Shown here piece by piece: positions 1 to 12,660 of a DNA stretch of 64,000 nt. The first letter of the stretch is position 1; each line of letters begins with the position of its first letter. The stretch covers positions 3,348,001 to 3,412,000 of the forward strand of contig NC_135208.1 in NCBI RefSeq assembly GCF_050948175.1, written 5' to 3'. Under the pieces are notes generated by a model. It saw nothing but the letters and a program-made list of their open reading frames with translations. It had not been told where the DNA came from and ran no database searches. The DNA comes from Xylocopa sonorina (Eukaryota; Arthropoda; Insecta; Hymenoptera; Apidae). The position numbers were made by a program, and so were the translations under genes.

Positions 1-372
1 GACTGTCTGGGATAGCCAGCCAATTTGTACGGGCTTATTTGCCTCCACGAAGTTGTAACGGTTCGCGAGACACCCTTCGAGGGTCAATTAGGCGTCCTCG
101 AAGCGAGGGGTGCGTTCCATTGCGACCTGAAAAATCGCACGGTGGGAAAACCTGAGTGAATAATTGGATTTCGCCTGGAAATGACGATTCGCGACGGAAT
201 TGGACACCTTCTGAGCAAAGGACAATTAAAGTTGGGTCTTCAGAAGGGGTGAAACCAGATGCACGACACAATTGGTCAGGAAAAATTTGGGCACAATGTT
301 ATCTCGATCTGCGAGCTTTGTGGGGTCGTGTCAGAGGAATTGAGTCGTCAGAGTGACGCTTGGGTGAACCAA

Positions 373-844
373 GATGGCGTTGATGAAGGATGACTCTTTG
401 GATTCTTCGACTTCTTTCTTTTTGTTGTCAGAAAATAGAATTAGTTGCTTTTGATTGTTGCTGTGTTTATTAAAGAAAATTGAGAAGAAGGTGGTGGTTG
501 CTGTGTTTATTTTCTCAGCAGAAACTAGAAAATTAGTCACAGAATGGTACCATTTTTTGGAGTAAAGAAAGTAAACAGTGTTGACTGTTTTTTACAGTGA
601 AGAGTTCTGAAAAAAGGAAGATGGTGTTGATAAATGATTCCTCTTCAAATTCTTCCACTTTTCTCTCAAATATCAAAAACAAAATTACTTACTTTTGATT
701 GTGGCCATATTTATTAAAGAAAATTGAGAATAAAAGCGATGTTTATTTTCTCAGCTGAAACTAGAAGGTTTCTAACAACAAATTAGCCTTCATTTCAGTG
801 AGTACAATGAATTTTGGGGTGAAAAAAGCAAACACCGCTGACTG
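373..844. repeat. Diverged tandem duplication, about 245 bp unit
   Basis: Two diverged copies run about 373-587 and 620-844. Both start with GATGG.GTTGAT, contain TTTATTAAAGAAAATTGAGA and a TTTTCTCAGC.GAAACTAGA stretch, and end near GCTGACTG or GTTGACTG. There is no coding content. Confidence 0.7.
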
Positions 845-1686
845 TCTCTAAGAACGAGGAGTCAATGGTAAGTGGCAGCTCCAGAAAAGGCGAAACAAAA
901 AGTAGGGTAACAGGAACCGGTATTCCCCAACGGTGCCCACACGCGCTTATACGATTTTCATCGGGTTCGCGCGTATGTTTGCGCAGCGCCGCAATGTTGC
1001 GCGATCGAAGGGGTTGACTGAGTGTCAGAAGGGGTTGAGAAAAACGAGTCGAGCTGATAGCGCAAGAACAGGCGACAGAAAATCGTATAATCACCGACAA
1101 AGGGCCAGGATGGCACCATGGCGTGCAGTCACGCAGACGAGGCCACTCTCGCACCCCTTTCTCACGCCATCGCACCCCACGTGTCCCCAAAAACTGCTCA
1201 TCTTCCATCTACCATCCCTAAATCCCGCTAATCCCTCGAATTAAAAATTCTATTTAATTACGAAGCCCAACAGAAGAAGTGTTTCGACCAAATCGACGAC
1301 GATATTTCGCATAATCAACCGTGATTCGCCAACGGAAGCCTGCAGAGGGGTTGTAAAACCGTGAAATTCGACTCGAATCTGACCCTTGAACCAGCTACCC
1401 ATCGTTGAGAGAGAGAGAGAGGGAGAGCTGATTTATGAGGGCCAGCAACAATCGCGTGCAACTATGTGGCTACCCCTTTAACGCCGCTTTCGTCACTCCC
1501 TCCGTCGAGAGCGTGGATTCTATGGGCTACTTCCGCCTCCGGCTCTCGCTGGTTTGTTTTTCGAGGGGACTGAGAGAGGAGAGAGAGAGAGGAGGTGGTC
1601 TTGGGAACTGTTCGACGCGAAACAATGCCTCGCGAGGCTTATTTCGAGGCGTCGTCATCGAATTCGGTTATGCGAGGCTTGCGAGC

Positions 1687-1990
1687 GTCGCATGTGGCCA
1701 TCAGCAACCGTAATGAGCTTCAAAGATGGCGGCAATTGGAGTCAGAGACGCGTTACAGTCGATTTTTATGGATATTTATTGGTCAGAAAATGAGTGATTC
1801 TTGAAAGCTCAGACAGTGTTTGTGATTTAAATTTCGAGGCGTGTTATGTGGCCATCAGCAACCCTAATTGCCTTCAAAGATGGCGGCAATAATAGTCGGA
1901 GTCTCGTTAAAGTCGATTTTAATTTTGTAACTTTGTATGGAAATTTATTTGTCAGAAAATGAGTGATTGACAGTGTTTGTGGTTTGAATT
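1687..1990. repeat. Tandem duplication, about 150 bp unit
   Basis: Two copies start near 1691 and 1845. They share ATGTGGCCATCAGCAACC, CTTCAAAGATGGCGGCAA and GTCAGAAAATGAGTGATT. The copies differ by small indels. Confidence 0.75.
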
Positions 1991-3409
1991 ATTGTTGAAG
2001 AGTTTTCTGCAGCCATTGTTCTATTCTTGCGTTCAATTAACGCGATTTTAAGCGAGCAGCGTGGCTGTTCTTTTATTCTGAGGGGATTCAGTAGCGTGGA
2101 ATTAATAAAGACCATTACTATCGGTGATTAGCTGGAAATTCCGGGAATTAACTGTTCCCAGTCTAATGGCGGCGTAAAAGTGGCTCTACGTTGTTGCCAG
2201 TCGCTGTTAGGGGAACAATAACCTACTGCTTCCTTAATTAGAGCTGAATAACCGCGTTACGTTGCATAATCGACGCCAGACATCGTTTCAACGAGCAAGT
2301 TCACATTCTGACTGAGTTTGGGATTTTTTCTTGACGATTTGGGTCTTATGGCGTCACATGAGGTCTTGCGAGGGTCACGTGACGTCCTTTGAGTATTCAA
2401 AATTATCACAAAACTGCAAATTTTATAATTATTTAATATGAAAATGACTTTGGTTCAATCAAACTTTGCTGTAATCTGATTTCTCTATTTTAAAATAAAT
2501 AGAGGGTGAATGGGGGTGAAAATCGAACAGATCTCTGCAAATAATTAAAATTTCACGTCTCATACACAATATAAAAAATTTTGAAAAATCCATCGCAAGA
2601 AGCAAACGAGTTACGATTTTTTAAAAAACATATCAAGATCCTCGATCGAACCAGGACTCGAATTGTTAACAAAAGAAGCACGATGGGGTCCTTGATCGAT
2701 CCAAAGGGTTCCTTCAAAGCAGTGCAAAGGTGAAAGGCTGCGTTTCAAGCAGAAAAATCGACGAGTGAAATTGAAAAGATTCGAATTACCATCCCGCATG
2801 CTGCACACCCCCATAAACATCAGTTCACCCCACTTTGCACAGCTCTTTTAATAAAATCCTTGCATCTATCAACGAAAAATCGATCACTAATTATTCTTCT
2901 AATTTATTTAAACATAAAATACAATTTTTGAGCGCCCAAAACCCTAAAATCACGATTTAAAGGTCGAAGTACCATTAATGGCTGCTCTGCAGGGGGTGAA
3001 GCTGTTCCAATAATTCCTCGACGACGTGGATACAGTAAAAATCGTCGCAAAATCGAGGCAGCTGCTCGTCGAGAGGTCCTGCTGAACGCGTGAGCCCAGC
3101 CAGTACCTTTGTGCCATTGTTTCGCAGGCATAATGCGCTGGAATTGTGCAAGAGAAAGGGAGAAAAAAAGGAAAAAAAGAGAACGCCTGGTCACACGATC
3201 GATCGAGAGGAAAAGAAAAGCCCTCTTGACTCTCTCGTCGCGAGCAAGAGGACTCGAGAGAGTGCTCTCTGGCGTGCGCGCCAGGGAAAGTTGAAAGAAA
3301 AAGCGCTCTGACGTTCGACAGATGCGTCGCATTTACAGATCTGCCAACGACGATGGCAACCGTCGATCTGATATTTAACAATTTCAAAAATTACAATTCT
3401 CGATCAAGA

Positions 3410-3640
3410 AGACACTTTGAAAATTTCTTGTGGCACCTCTTGGCGATTTTTACCATTTTTTCTAAGAGACTTTGAAGATTTTTTGAAGCACCTTCTGGCA
3501 ATTTTTTCTAAGACAGTTCAAAGATTTTTCAAGACAATTTTTTCTAAGACACTTTGAAGATTTCTTAAAGCACCTTCTGAAGAATTTTACCATTTTTCGA
3601 AGGGACTTTGAAGATTTTTCAAAGCACTTTCTATCGATTT
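3410..3640. repeat. Short tandem repeat array, about 55-65 bp unit
   Basis: About four degenerate copies of a unit built from CTAAGA..CTTTGAAGATTTT and AAGCACCTTCTGGCAA-like stretches. The minus strand reads as a lysine-rich repetitive open frame, which is a by-product of the repeat. Confidence 0.6.
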
Positions 3641-6017
3641 TTCCAATTTTTTCTTTCACTTGTTCGCTTCGTGAGACACGCAATTGACGTTCTCCTTTCA
3701 CGAAGCTCAGCCACGTAATTTTCCTCGCTCGTTTCAGAATACCCAACACGTCTCCTCTTACAGAAGGGTGAGCGAGTGTCCGCCATGAGTCACAGTCTAT
3801 TCAGAGCCCTCTTTCCCTCTGCATCGAGAAAAATGAATGGTATAAATAGATAAGGGCGATTAATCGCTGGCAGAAACGCGGTTCGATTTCCAAGTAACTC
3901 GTGCACACAGTTTCACAAGAAACTTTCTCAGCCACGTATAAATTAGTGAAAGAAAATTTCTCTGCGAGTCAGTCGTAGCATTACGAAACGATTTTCAACT
4001 GATTACAGAAGTGTTGCGTAACCAGGAAGGGTTTAGGATCGTCAGCGAACCGAACGATCAATTAAATTCCCCTCGAGCAGTGTTTAACGTGGAAAATCGC
4101 CTCGCAGTTGGCAATTTTCGCGTCGCACGAGACACTCAGTTCGATGGCTCTCGTCTCGAAGGGGGCTGGGCGATGAAACACGTGTCGTCGTCCCATGAAT
4201 GCTCCTTCTGTGCTCTCGTATCCGTTTTTCTGTCTCTCACCCGCGAGTTTCTTCGTTGCTCTTCCGCTATCTCCCTCGAGGCGTCGAACAAAGTGCTCGA
4301 TCGAAGGACGCGCGCGTTGGAGAACGCCACTTCCGGTTCCAGTGGTTCGTTCTTCGACCATTGCACGCTCAACAGGTCCATCTGTCTTGCTACAAACACT
4401 ATAATAATTAATTCAGAGGATTTAAGGGACTTTGTTCATCATAGATTTGAAACAATTCAATCTGATGCTCTTAATTAATTGTTATTTTAGATATTGTTAA
4501 TTAAGAATGCTTCGCGAGTGTTTGTAAATGTTAGATTGAAGATACGATCGCAATTTCCTGATGGTAAATCCTGCTCTTTGTCTTGCAGCGAAAAATAAAG
4601 GCGATACGAAGAATTGTTGTTCAATCTTCGACTGATAGTCGATTGTCACTCTCGATTGTTCCTTCTCGCGTTCGTTATCGCTGCTGACAATAGCCTTTGT
4701 CGCCGCAGACAATCCTCGACTGTTTATCGCGCGATTTTCCGGCTGAGAAACGAGCTTAACCCTTTGACGTCGACAAATCATCGTTAAAACTTTCCATTTC
4801 CGCTATAGAAATTATTCCAGGCTCAGAAAATCTCCATTTCGATTACAAGAAGGTTCCACAGAGTGTCTGAGGCTAGAAAATTTCCATTTCAATAGCAAAA
4901 ATTCGATGGAAGCTCTTTGGATAAAAGACAGACCTTCCTTACCGACCTCAGCCTATTAATCTCCGCTTTTCTCGCGCAGATCTCGTCGACGCAAGGTGTC
5001 TCACGCAAGAAACTCGACGAGGAGGATCGAGGGACGTTATTAAACGAATCTGGATGGGGGATGAATGGCTAGGATGATAATAAATGACTCTCGAAGACGA
5101 TCGCGCGGATTTCTGCGGTCATCAATCTTCGCGTAGAAAGCAAACGGCCGCCATACTCGCTTCTGAACCCTTCCACGCATATTTTAACGCTTCGAATCGT
5201 TGGATGGGATCCTGGATTAGGATCCAGGCGAGGCAGAAAATAATTAATGAGCCTCGTCACGCTTTGATCCGCTTTCAAACGTCCAATTCGATACTTAAGT
5301 CGATGCAGCAAAGATTTTTGAGAAAAATAGCGGTAAATTTGTTGTTTTTGGTCTGGATTTTAATTTTGCATGGTTCTTGGATTCTTTGGAGAGGATAATA
5401 TGAAGTGACCAGCGTTTTTCCGTCACGCGAGTCGAGCGTGACGACTGGCAACGCGCTCGAGGCCTCCGCCTCCGCTTCCTGGTCCCCAGGGCCGCACTTC
5501 CGGTCTCGTGACAACCTGTCCTGGTCCACCGCCCGTTCCGTTACGGCTCTGTCACTTTCACGACGCATTTCACCGATCGATTCCAACCGTTCACACGGAA
5601 ATTAAGCGTAGAGTTGCGAGATTCCATCCACCGTGTATAATCGAGGCGATAAGGAAAAAGTTTGATCGATGTTTTTGATCGCTGCTTCGCCAGATCCGTT
5701 TCTCGATCGCTCTGACGACTTTTGAGCGTGTAAAAATCGTAAAATTAGGGAGGAGATTGGAGAATTCGAGGTAAATCGAATTTTAATCGGTGAAGATGGA
5801 AGAAGTGGTTGTTTTTTCGAGAGAGACACCCGTTATACGTGATTATACGCGCGTTATCCCAGGATCCGAGGAAACAAACGGTTTCCTGAGTGAAACGTGT
5901 CACTGCAATTGCTGGGCAAGCTGTTTTAAGCCTCGTTCACACTTGAAACTTCATTTCTGACTTTCAGCCACTTTTTTATTATTTATTATCGCTGTTAATT
6001 AAAAATTAAGGCTATGA

Positions 6018-6530
6018 TGAAAAAAGAATTCACTTGGAGAAGTCTGAGAGAGGATTCACTAATTTATGAAGCACTCACGCGAGTTTAATGGACTCTGAGA
6101 GGGCTCCAAAGGTGTTCAAAGTCTTCTTAAGGGATGAAGCACTCATTAAAGAGGGTGCTAGTTGGTTCACACTAATTTTCAGCTCGAAATTGAGGGTTAT
6201 CTATGAGTTTAGTGAACTATGAGTACTCTCTGAATTTTTTGAAGTGCTTTTTCTGATGTTTTTGAGTCTTGAATGGATGTTGAAGGCCTTCTTAAGGGGT
6301 GGAGCACTCATTGAACAGGGCTGTTGCTGTGTTAATTGATCCACATTAATTTTCAGCTCGAAATAGACCTCTCTGAAATATCTTAAGTGTTTTTCCAACC
6401 TTAATCTCCATTTTCTAACGCTTTTGAGTCTCAAAAAAATGTCCAAAGCCTCCTCAAAGGATGCAAAAAACCCACTAAAAAGGGTTTTAGTTAATTCACA
6501 CTAATTTTCAGCTCGAAATCGAGGATGATT
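6018..6530. repeat. Tandem repeat, about 170 bp unit, three copies
   Basis: Three copies share the block ACTAATTTTCAGCTCGAAAT, preceded by a CACTCATTAAAGAGGGT-like stretch. The conserved TTTTCAG is an acceptor-like motif copied in each unit, but no exon with a recognisable product follows it. Confidence 0.6.
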
Positions 6531-7925
6531 CACAGCGAATTCCACAACAGTCAACGAGAAACGAAGCAACCTTGGCGTTGCAATGAATCATCGCAGCGAA
6601 AATGCTCGAAATCCGTTCAGGAAGTCACTCTCGATTTCCGTTTTAGCACAAGCGTACGAAATGCTGGTTTTCACCAAGCAAATGGAGTTCGTTAACGACG
6701 ATACTTTCACGATAACGACATGTTCGATCGACGAAAAACTGTGGCACGGCTCTTCATCGTGGCGATGGTCTTCGTCACGATCGAGTTGCGAGGCTCGCGT
6801 GTAATTTATGCGAGCGTGCCGATTTCCACGAGCGACGGACCGAGAAGAGGCCACGGTGCGTTGAATCTCGCTGCTGGCCTCTCGAATGGTGTCTCTTCTT
6901 TCTTTATTTATTATATACGTTCTGAGAGTAATTGCTTTTTTAGTGTGAAATGTAATTACTTCAATATTTTTACTCTGAAGAGTTAATCGTTCGTGAAGAA
7001 TTCAGCTGTCTTTCAATCTGAAGAATTTTGGCTGCAATATTTTCATTACTTCAACATTTTCATTGTGTCGAATTAATTATCTCTCAAGAAATTAACTCTT
7101 TCTCGGTGTATAAAATTTTTTTCCACTTCAACTCTTCATCAAATGGAACGAGATACAATTACTTCAACATTTTCACCCTTAAAACAATTATTAGTAATTA
7201 GAAAAAGGTAGCAAGCTCCAAAAACGATTCTGAATTAAGCCAGTCACCAAAAAAGCTAGCATTTCACTTCAAATTTTCATCAAATCGAAGGAGATACAAT
7301 TACTTCAATATTTTCACCCTAAAAATAATTATCAACCCTTAGAAAAATTTAGCAAGCATCAAAGACACTTCAACATTCCCTCGACTCACTTTTCCATGTC
7401 TCTTAAAATGAGGGTAGACGAAAGTGCGTTTATTAAAATTTAACGAACAGTTGTTCGATCGAATTCGCATCGAGTCGAGCAAGAAGCACTCGAACCACCT
7501 CAAGGACGACCAAGCACGACCCAGTGTCCGCTGCACACCACTGTGGATGGTTCCCAGCAAGCTCTATGTTTAGCCCAGCCGATCGATGCGAATATGGAAA
7601 CGATCGCGAGCGATTCGCAGAGCAATCAGCTGGTTTCCGTGGAAACGACGCGGGGGCGTGTGTCGTAGGTCGTCGACGGCCTCGTGGAGCCTCGCAGCCG
7701 CGGGTGAAGGACCTTCCTCGCGCCAATTCCGCTTCCTATCCAAGCGGGGAATGCCTGGAATCCGGTCGACCCGCGTCCTTCCGCCGCCAGAACCGCCTCG
7801 CGTCCTTCGCGATAACGAATTCCTACGCTCGAGGGTTAAATGGATGCGCCTTGGCCACTCTCGACGCCCTGCGTCGTCTTCGACTCGCCTTTTAAACAGT
7901 TTTTAACCAGTTGACACTGTCACGC

Positions 7926-8090
7926 AAATGACGGCTATAGACGTCGAATCCTTAGTTAAACAAATGACGGTTATAGCCGTTTAATCCTTATTTAAACAAA
8001 TGACGGCTATAACCGTCAGGTATTTATTTAAGCAAATGACGGTTATAGACGTCAGTTCTTTATTGAAGCAAATGACGGTCATAGCCGTCG
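7926..8090. repeat. 42-bp minisatellite with an internal palindrome
   Basis: Five units of about 42 bp each begin AAATGACGG and continue through a self-complementary core, ideally GACGGCTATAGCCGTC, followed by an AT-rich spacer ending in AAGCA or AACAA. Units differ at one or two core positions (TATAGACGTC, TATAACCGTC, CATAGCCGTC). The array lies just upstream of the first exon I can place for the PH gene. Confidence 0.85.
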
Positions 8091-8463
8091 TGAATGTTTT
8101 TTAATTAATAAAAAAAGAACAGTGTTAATAGGAAATGTGCCAACACGTGGATTTGTTAGATTATTGAGTAACGCATCTAGAAAAATAGTGATTGCAGGCT
8201 AAATAGCGTGTTAAGTATTTCTTTTTTCAATTTGAAACATTTGAGAATATGAGATTTCAAAAATAGTTAAAAATATTAATAAAATTTTTGAATAATATTC
8301 TTGTTACATTCTATTGAGATTTCGAGTTTCTATAGTGAATGGCAATTTTTATTTTACCACGACGAGTATACACGTCGAACGCACTTAACTGATTAAGATA
8401 AAGTTGAGTCGAAGGTATCAGTCACTATAAATAATTGAATTTAAGTTGTTTGTTCGTCTGCAG

Positions 8464-11427
8464 TTGGTCAAAAGCGTTTCAAATGGGGTGGCAGACGAAC
8501 TGAAATAGCTCGTGATGGAACGTGGGTATTATTCGAGGAAGGGTGAGTCTGGGCTCGTCCTGACTCCCACGCTGTTCTATTGAATGACGTCAATCGCAGG
8601 ATTACCTAAGCTTGCACAATTCAACGACAGCAGAAACTTAAAGTTGTTAGTAATTCGTTGAAACGACAGAGAGGATGTTGGTGGACGATTTCTACCCCTT
8701 TGTGCAACCTTGAAGGAAGTTACTTGCTACAAATATGATATGATATTTGCACCCCTTTTTATGTACCTCAAAAAATTAGAATGCTTTTATTAAAATTTAT
8801 GGACACATGGTGTTAATAAGTAGTTGTTCAATCAGACGAGGGTTAATTAACCCTTTTAACTATTCTACATCTCTTCTATTAACAACTTTCAAGCTTTCAG
8901 TCACTTCATCGATTAATCAAGGGTTAATTTAAGCTTTTACACCCCAAATCAGTGTTTTTTTATTAGTTCTTGGATCACTCGAGGGTTAATTTAACCCTTT
9001 GCACCAAAATCCTAATTTTTCTATTTATTCCAAGAGACTTGCACCCAATATCAGTGTTTGGATCACTCGAGAGTGAATTTAACCCTTTTCACTCCACAGC
9101 ACTGTCTTTCAACCCTAAAATTCTAATTTTTCTATTTATTCCAGGAGACTTGCACCCCATCTCAGTGTTATTTTATCAGTTCTTGGATCAGTCGAGGGTG
9201 AATTTAACCCTTTGCACTCCACAGCAGTGTTTTTCGACCCCAAAAACCTAATTTTTCTGTTTCTTCCAGGCGAGTTGTACGTGGAGGACCTTGGCGAGAG
9301 AAGAATCGTGTCCATCAGGATGGGCTGGCTCTGGGTCGAGGGCACCCCAATGCGACTTCCGCTGAGAGCACTGAACCTTCGCCAAGCAGCACCAAATCTC
9401 TGTCAACCCCACGCCTTGGCTCTTGGATTCACTTTAAGCAACTCTCAGAACCGCGTGATCGCTACTTTCTGGGTAATTAAGACCAATTCCTCATCCAGAA
9501 TCGAAGAACAACGAAGCTAAACGACTTCGAACACTTTCTCGCCTCAACTCCTCAGCCAGTTTCGCTAAACGCAGCAATTTCTAATCGCGTTCCCTCGATT
9601 TCTATTCGATTATACAACACAAAGTATTGTTTGGACCTCGTCGAACGCACTTCTGCGCCTTCTCTTCGTTCGAGAAGGTTTTTAAGCGGCGAAGAAGTGC
9701 GTTCGATGACGCAAGCCATCGAAGGCAATAAGGTCAGTAGGCAAGGTCAAAAGCATAGATCGCTGCGAATACTCGTGAGAGATGCTCGCGCCATTCTCCC
9801 ATGACCCAGCATTGTCAAGAACTCTCATAATCCATCCTTGACTCATCCTCAGCTGCCATGTAAATCAGCAATTCTCACGAATGTTCAATTTCAGGCGGAC
9901 ACAGAGCCGATTTACTGGTCCTGGGTGCGAGCAATCGCAGCAGAGCTGGTCAGACAGACTCCGTTTCGCGCTCAGAGGTGTCTAAACTTCCTGGAGATCC
10001 TGACGATCTGCCCAAGAGGACCAGTTCCACTTCCAGACAGTCCCACAGAGTCTCGCAGACGCTCGAGAAGCGAGCTTCGCTGCTGGCCCAGCGATTCTCC
10101 CATCGAAAAAGACAGCAGAAGCAATGGAACCATCCTCGAGGACTCTCGACGAAGAGCCAGAAGCGAGTTACGTGGCTGGTCCAGCAGTAACTCGAGCGAC
10201 GAGGACCTCCTCAGCGACTTTCGAAGCATACCAGCGATCATAAGCAAGGACCAACCGATGCTGAGGACGTGGGGCTGCAGCGAGAGCAGCGAAGGCAGCG
10301 ACGACAGCCTGCCTTGGGCTGGCGTGTGTCGATCGAACGTGGACACTGTGGACTCCACCGTGTCTCTGCCAGAGCCACAGACCAGGGAGCAGAGGATTCA
10401 GAGGTACAAGGAGGCCAGACGACGCGAGAACGAGGCTAGAAGCAGGAGAGTGCTCGAGGAGGACGCCAGGAGAAGAAAAGCCAGAGCTGAGGAGAACAAC
10501 AACGACATTCTGAAGACTTATGGCTCCAGTCGATCGAGGAGCAGAGTATATTCTGGCAACGACAACGATAACTATCGCTCTATCTCTGTGAAAGAGGATC
10601 ATGGCACTTATGAGACCTCCAGGCTGAAGAATGAGAAAAATGTAGTCAGTAGATTGCCTCCAGTGAAGCCTAATGAAACCTCTGTCAGGTTTGAGGACGA
10701 TCATCGAAACGAGGAGGACAAGAGGAACAACAACAGCAGAAATGGCTGCAGTAGTCCTGGGATACTCAGAGCAGACACCAATGAGAGGAGGAGTCGAGCT
10801 AGAGAGAGGAGAGGCATCAGAGAGAAGACTCAACTGCTGCAGTCGACCTGTCCTACAGTGGAGACTCTTCAAGAGCGCAAAGAAAGACTGGCACAGCTGT
10901 CTTCGAGGATCCCAGTGCCTAGACAGCTGTCTCAGACCCCAAAACCAACTGAGAACTGTGGTTCTCCAGTTCTGCCAAGGTCCTCCACTTCTTTATCCAT
11001 CTTAACTGAGCCTCCTTGCGAAGAGGACGTTGCTAGACTCCTGGAACGATGTCAGAGGGTGGACCACTACGTGCCAGTTCGAGAGAAGCTGACGTTGTTC
11101 GAGTCCTTGTCGAGGCTAGGCGGTCGTTTGGCGAGGAGCACTGAAGATCTTGGTCGAGCAGCCTCTAAACCTAGTCCCAGAGGCAAGCAACGTGCCAGAT
11201 CGCTTCACGATCTCAACAGAGGAGCCAGAGCAGTCCCTGTGAGGGAGATGTGTCGCTTCTTCGAGGGGGATCTTGAAGAGGACGCTGGCCACAAGTCGCC
11301 ATTGGCTAAAACTAGGTTCAGTGACCCTGTGACGCCCACCAGGTGGAAGGACTCGAGTCTCGTTAAAGCAACTGAGCCTGCACCTTGCGTTAGGTCATCC
11401 ACCAGGAAGAAACATTATCTGAAGTAG
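8464..11427 (+). CDS. PH-domain protein with supervillin-like motifs (3' part of gene)
   Basis: Three exons are placed: 8464-8542, 9270-9472 and 9895-11427 (TAG stop). The last two join in frame. The first two do not (see findings). The first exons read as most of a pleckstrin-homology domain: basic KRFKWGGRR strand, DGTWVLFEE, ELYVEDL, then the closing helix EPIYWSWVRAIAAELV. The large last exon (510 codons) is polar, Ser/Arg-rich and low-complexity. It contains a charged helix (REQRIQRYKEARRRENEARS), ERKERLAQLSSRIP, and two related motifs, VPVREKLTLFESLSRL and VPVREMCRFFEG. From memory of the family, ERIARYKxxRR and AEKLALF motifs occur in the supervillin N-terminal region, so an actin/membrane-linked adaptor is inferred. 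There is no villin/gelsolin domain. The start lies upstream and was not found. Confidence 0.7.
8820..9260 (+). repeat. Intronic tandem repeat that copies the 3' splice site
   Basis: About three to four units of 120-160 bp precede the exon at 9270. Each has CGAGGGT.AATTTAACCCTTT, a CACTCCACAGCA stretch, then CCTAATTTTTCT.TTT.TTCCAG. The functional acceptor at 9260-9269 is the last copy. Copies near 9130-9152 keep TTTATTCCAGGAGACTTGCA and are decoy acceptors. Confidence 0.75.
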
Positions 11428-12660
11428 CCTGCGTTGAGAGAACTGCTGGTTCAGGTTGCAAGTTGTTGGGTTCTTGGAAATCCTGTAAATCTCTGTTATT
11501 TATTGTACTTTTATTCCCTGATGCTTGCCAAACGAGGAGAGTTGTGTAAATAGGCAATCGTGTCCACGTTTTTCTGTCTCACGCGTACCTGAGCGAGAAT
11601 AAGACCCGCGTTTAATTAGCCAGGGTCGCTGTAAATAATTGTTTAGCTAGAGAATCGACTTGGCTCGCTCGAGAGCGTCCTGCGAATCGACGTCGACTTC
11701 CTGTTTCTCCCCTTCCGTCGAAGACAACGCGTTCGACTCGAGAATGGTTGTTGGAACGAAATGACGAAGTGCCAAAAAACGAAAAAAAAAAAAAAGGAAT
11801 TTAACATGTAAACGTCTCGATTTTGTACATACTTTGTTCGTAGAGGTTAAAAGGGGATGCGTACCGTTTCTTGTTCGTTTCTGATCGCAGAGAAGCTGCG
11901 AGACGATTATTTATTACACGTTTCTGAGGAATGTTCTGATGGTCACGCGTAGCGTCGATCGACGCCATTTTTCACGATCCTCCGCGTCTCGTCTTCGCGG
12001 GTCTGTGCGCTTCGATGGCTGTAAAACGATCGAGCCTTGTTTTAAAAAAGAAATGAAGGTTTGAAAATTTTCTTGAGCCTTTATTTTCAGTTGTGAAAGC
12101 TCAAATCAAAGTTTGGGATTTAATATTTAGTGTGCAGAGCAATAATGGCGTCAGAAGTCAATTTTTAAGTTCCAGATTGAAAGAAAATTAAGGTGGAAGT
12201 AAAATTCTGATTAGCAAATTTTCTTGAGCCTTTATTTTCACTTGTGAGAGCTCAAATCAGAGTTTGGCATTTAATATTTAGTGTGCAGAGACAGAAATCA
12301 ATTTTTAAGTTCCAGATTGAAAAAAAAGCAAAGTGGAAGTAAAATTCTGATTAGCAAGGCTCGATTTTCTGGAAGAAGACTCTACAACCCTTTCTGCATT
12401 GTTAGAAAAGGTCCAGGCGTGCAAAATTGCCCTGAAAACGAAGCCACAGGCAAGAAAAAGGGTTGCTGGGAGAGAAAAATGGAAAAACTCGCAGCTCGTC
12501 TCACCCATCGATCGCCAAAGAGTCCTCTAGTCCCTGTCAGAGAAATCCACGAAGTCTGCACTCGTTTCTCACCCTCCCAGCGCCCTCTGCGACCCCGAAA
12601 AACTTCAAAAATCATCGCACGCTCGCGTTCGACTTGTACGTTACGTTTTGTTGTAATAAA
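11428..12660 (+). other. Probable 3' UTR of the PH gene
   Basis: Non-coding sequence follows the stop at 11427. There is a poly-A run near 11787, no clear polyadenylation signal close to the stop, and a canonical AATAAA at 12655-12660. The end of the transcript is therefore uncertain. Confidence 0.4.
12062..12358. repeat. Tandem duplication, about 150 bp unit
   Basis: Two close copies (12062-12216 and 12217-12358) share TTTTCTTGAGCCTTTATTTT, TTTAATATTTAGTGTGCAGA and AAGTAAAATTCTGATTAGCA. Confidence 0.85.

Larger units (their letters stand above)
1..8463. other. Region without a defensible gene
   Basis: I see no exon chain here with consistent phases and a recognisable product on either strand. 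The open frames are short and overlap on both strands in GC-rich patches (about 930-1240, 4010-4480, 5400-5600, 6580-6860, 7500-7900), as GC-rich non-coding DNA also gives. The patch at 7520-7900 lies just upstream of the PH gene and may hold its 5' exons. A frame starting at ATG 7597 and ending at a GTGTGT donor would be phase-compatible with the exon at 8464, but I cannot confirm it. The rest is AT-rich sequence with the local tandem repeats listed separately. Confidence 0.5.

Noticed and set aside
5275..5605. Complementary open frames on both strands in a GC-rich patch
   Set aside because: Both look plausible by codon use, which cannot be true of both. No good acceptor/donor pair or homology supports either.
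6720..6865. Possible signal-peptide exon (MFDRRKTVARLFIVAMV...)
   Set aside because: Hydrophobic stretch is suggestive, but the donor GTGCGT is weak and no following exon was found.
10168..10872. Long minus-strand open frame (234 codons)
   Set aside because: Antisense shadow of the coding last exon of the PH gene, with no recognisable domain and no splice context.
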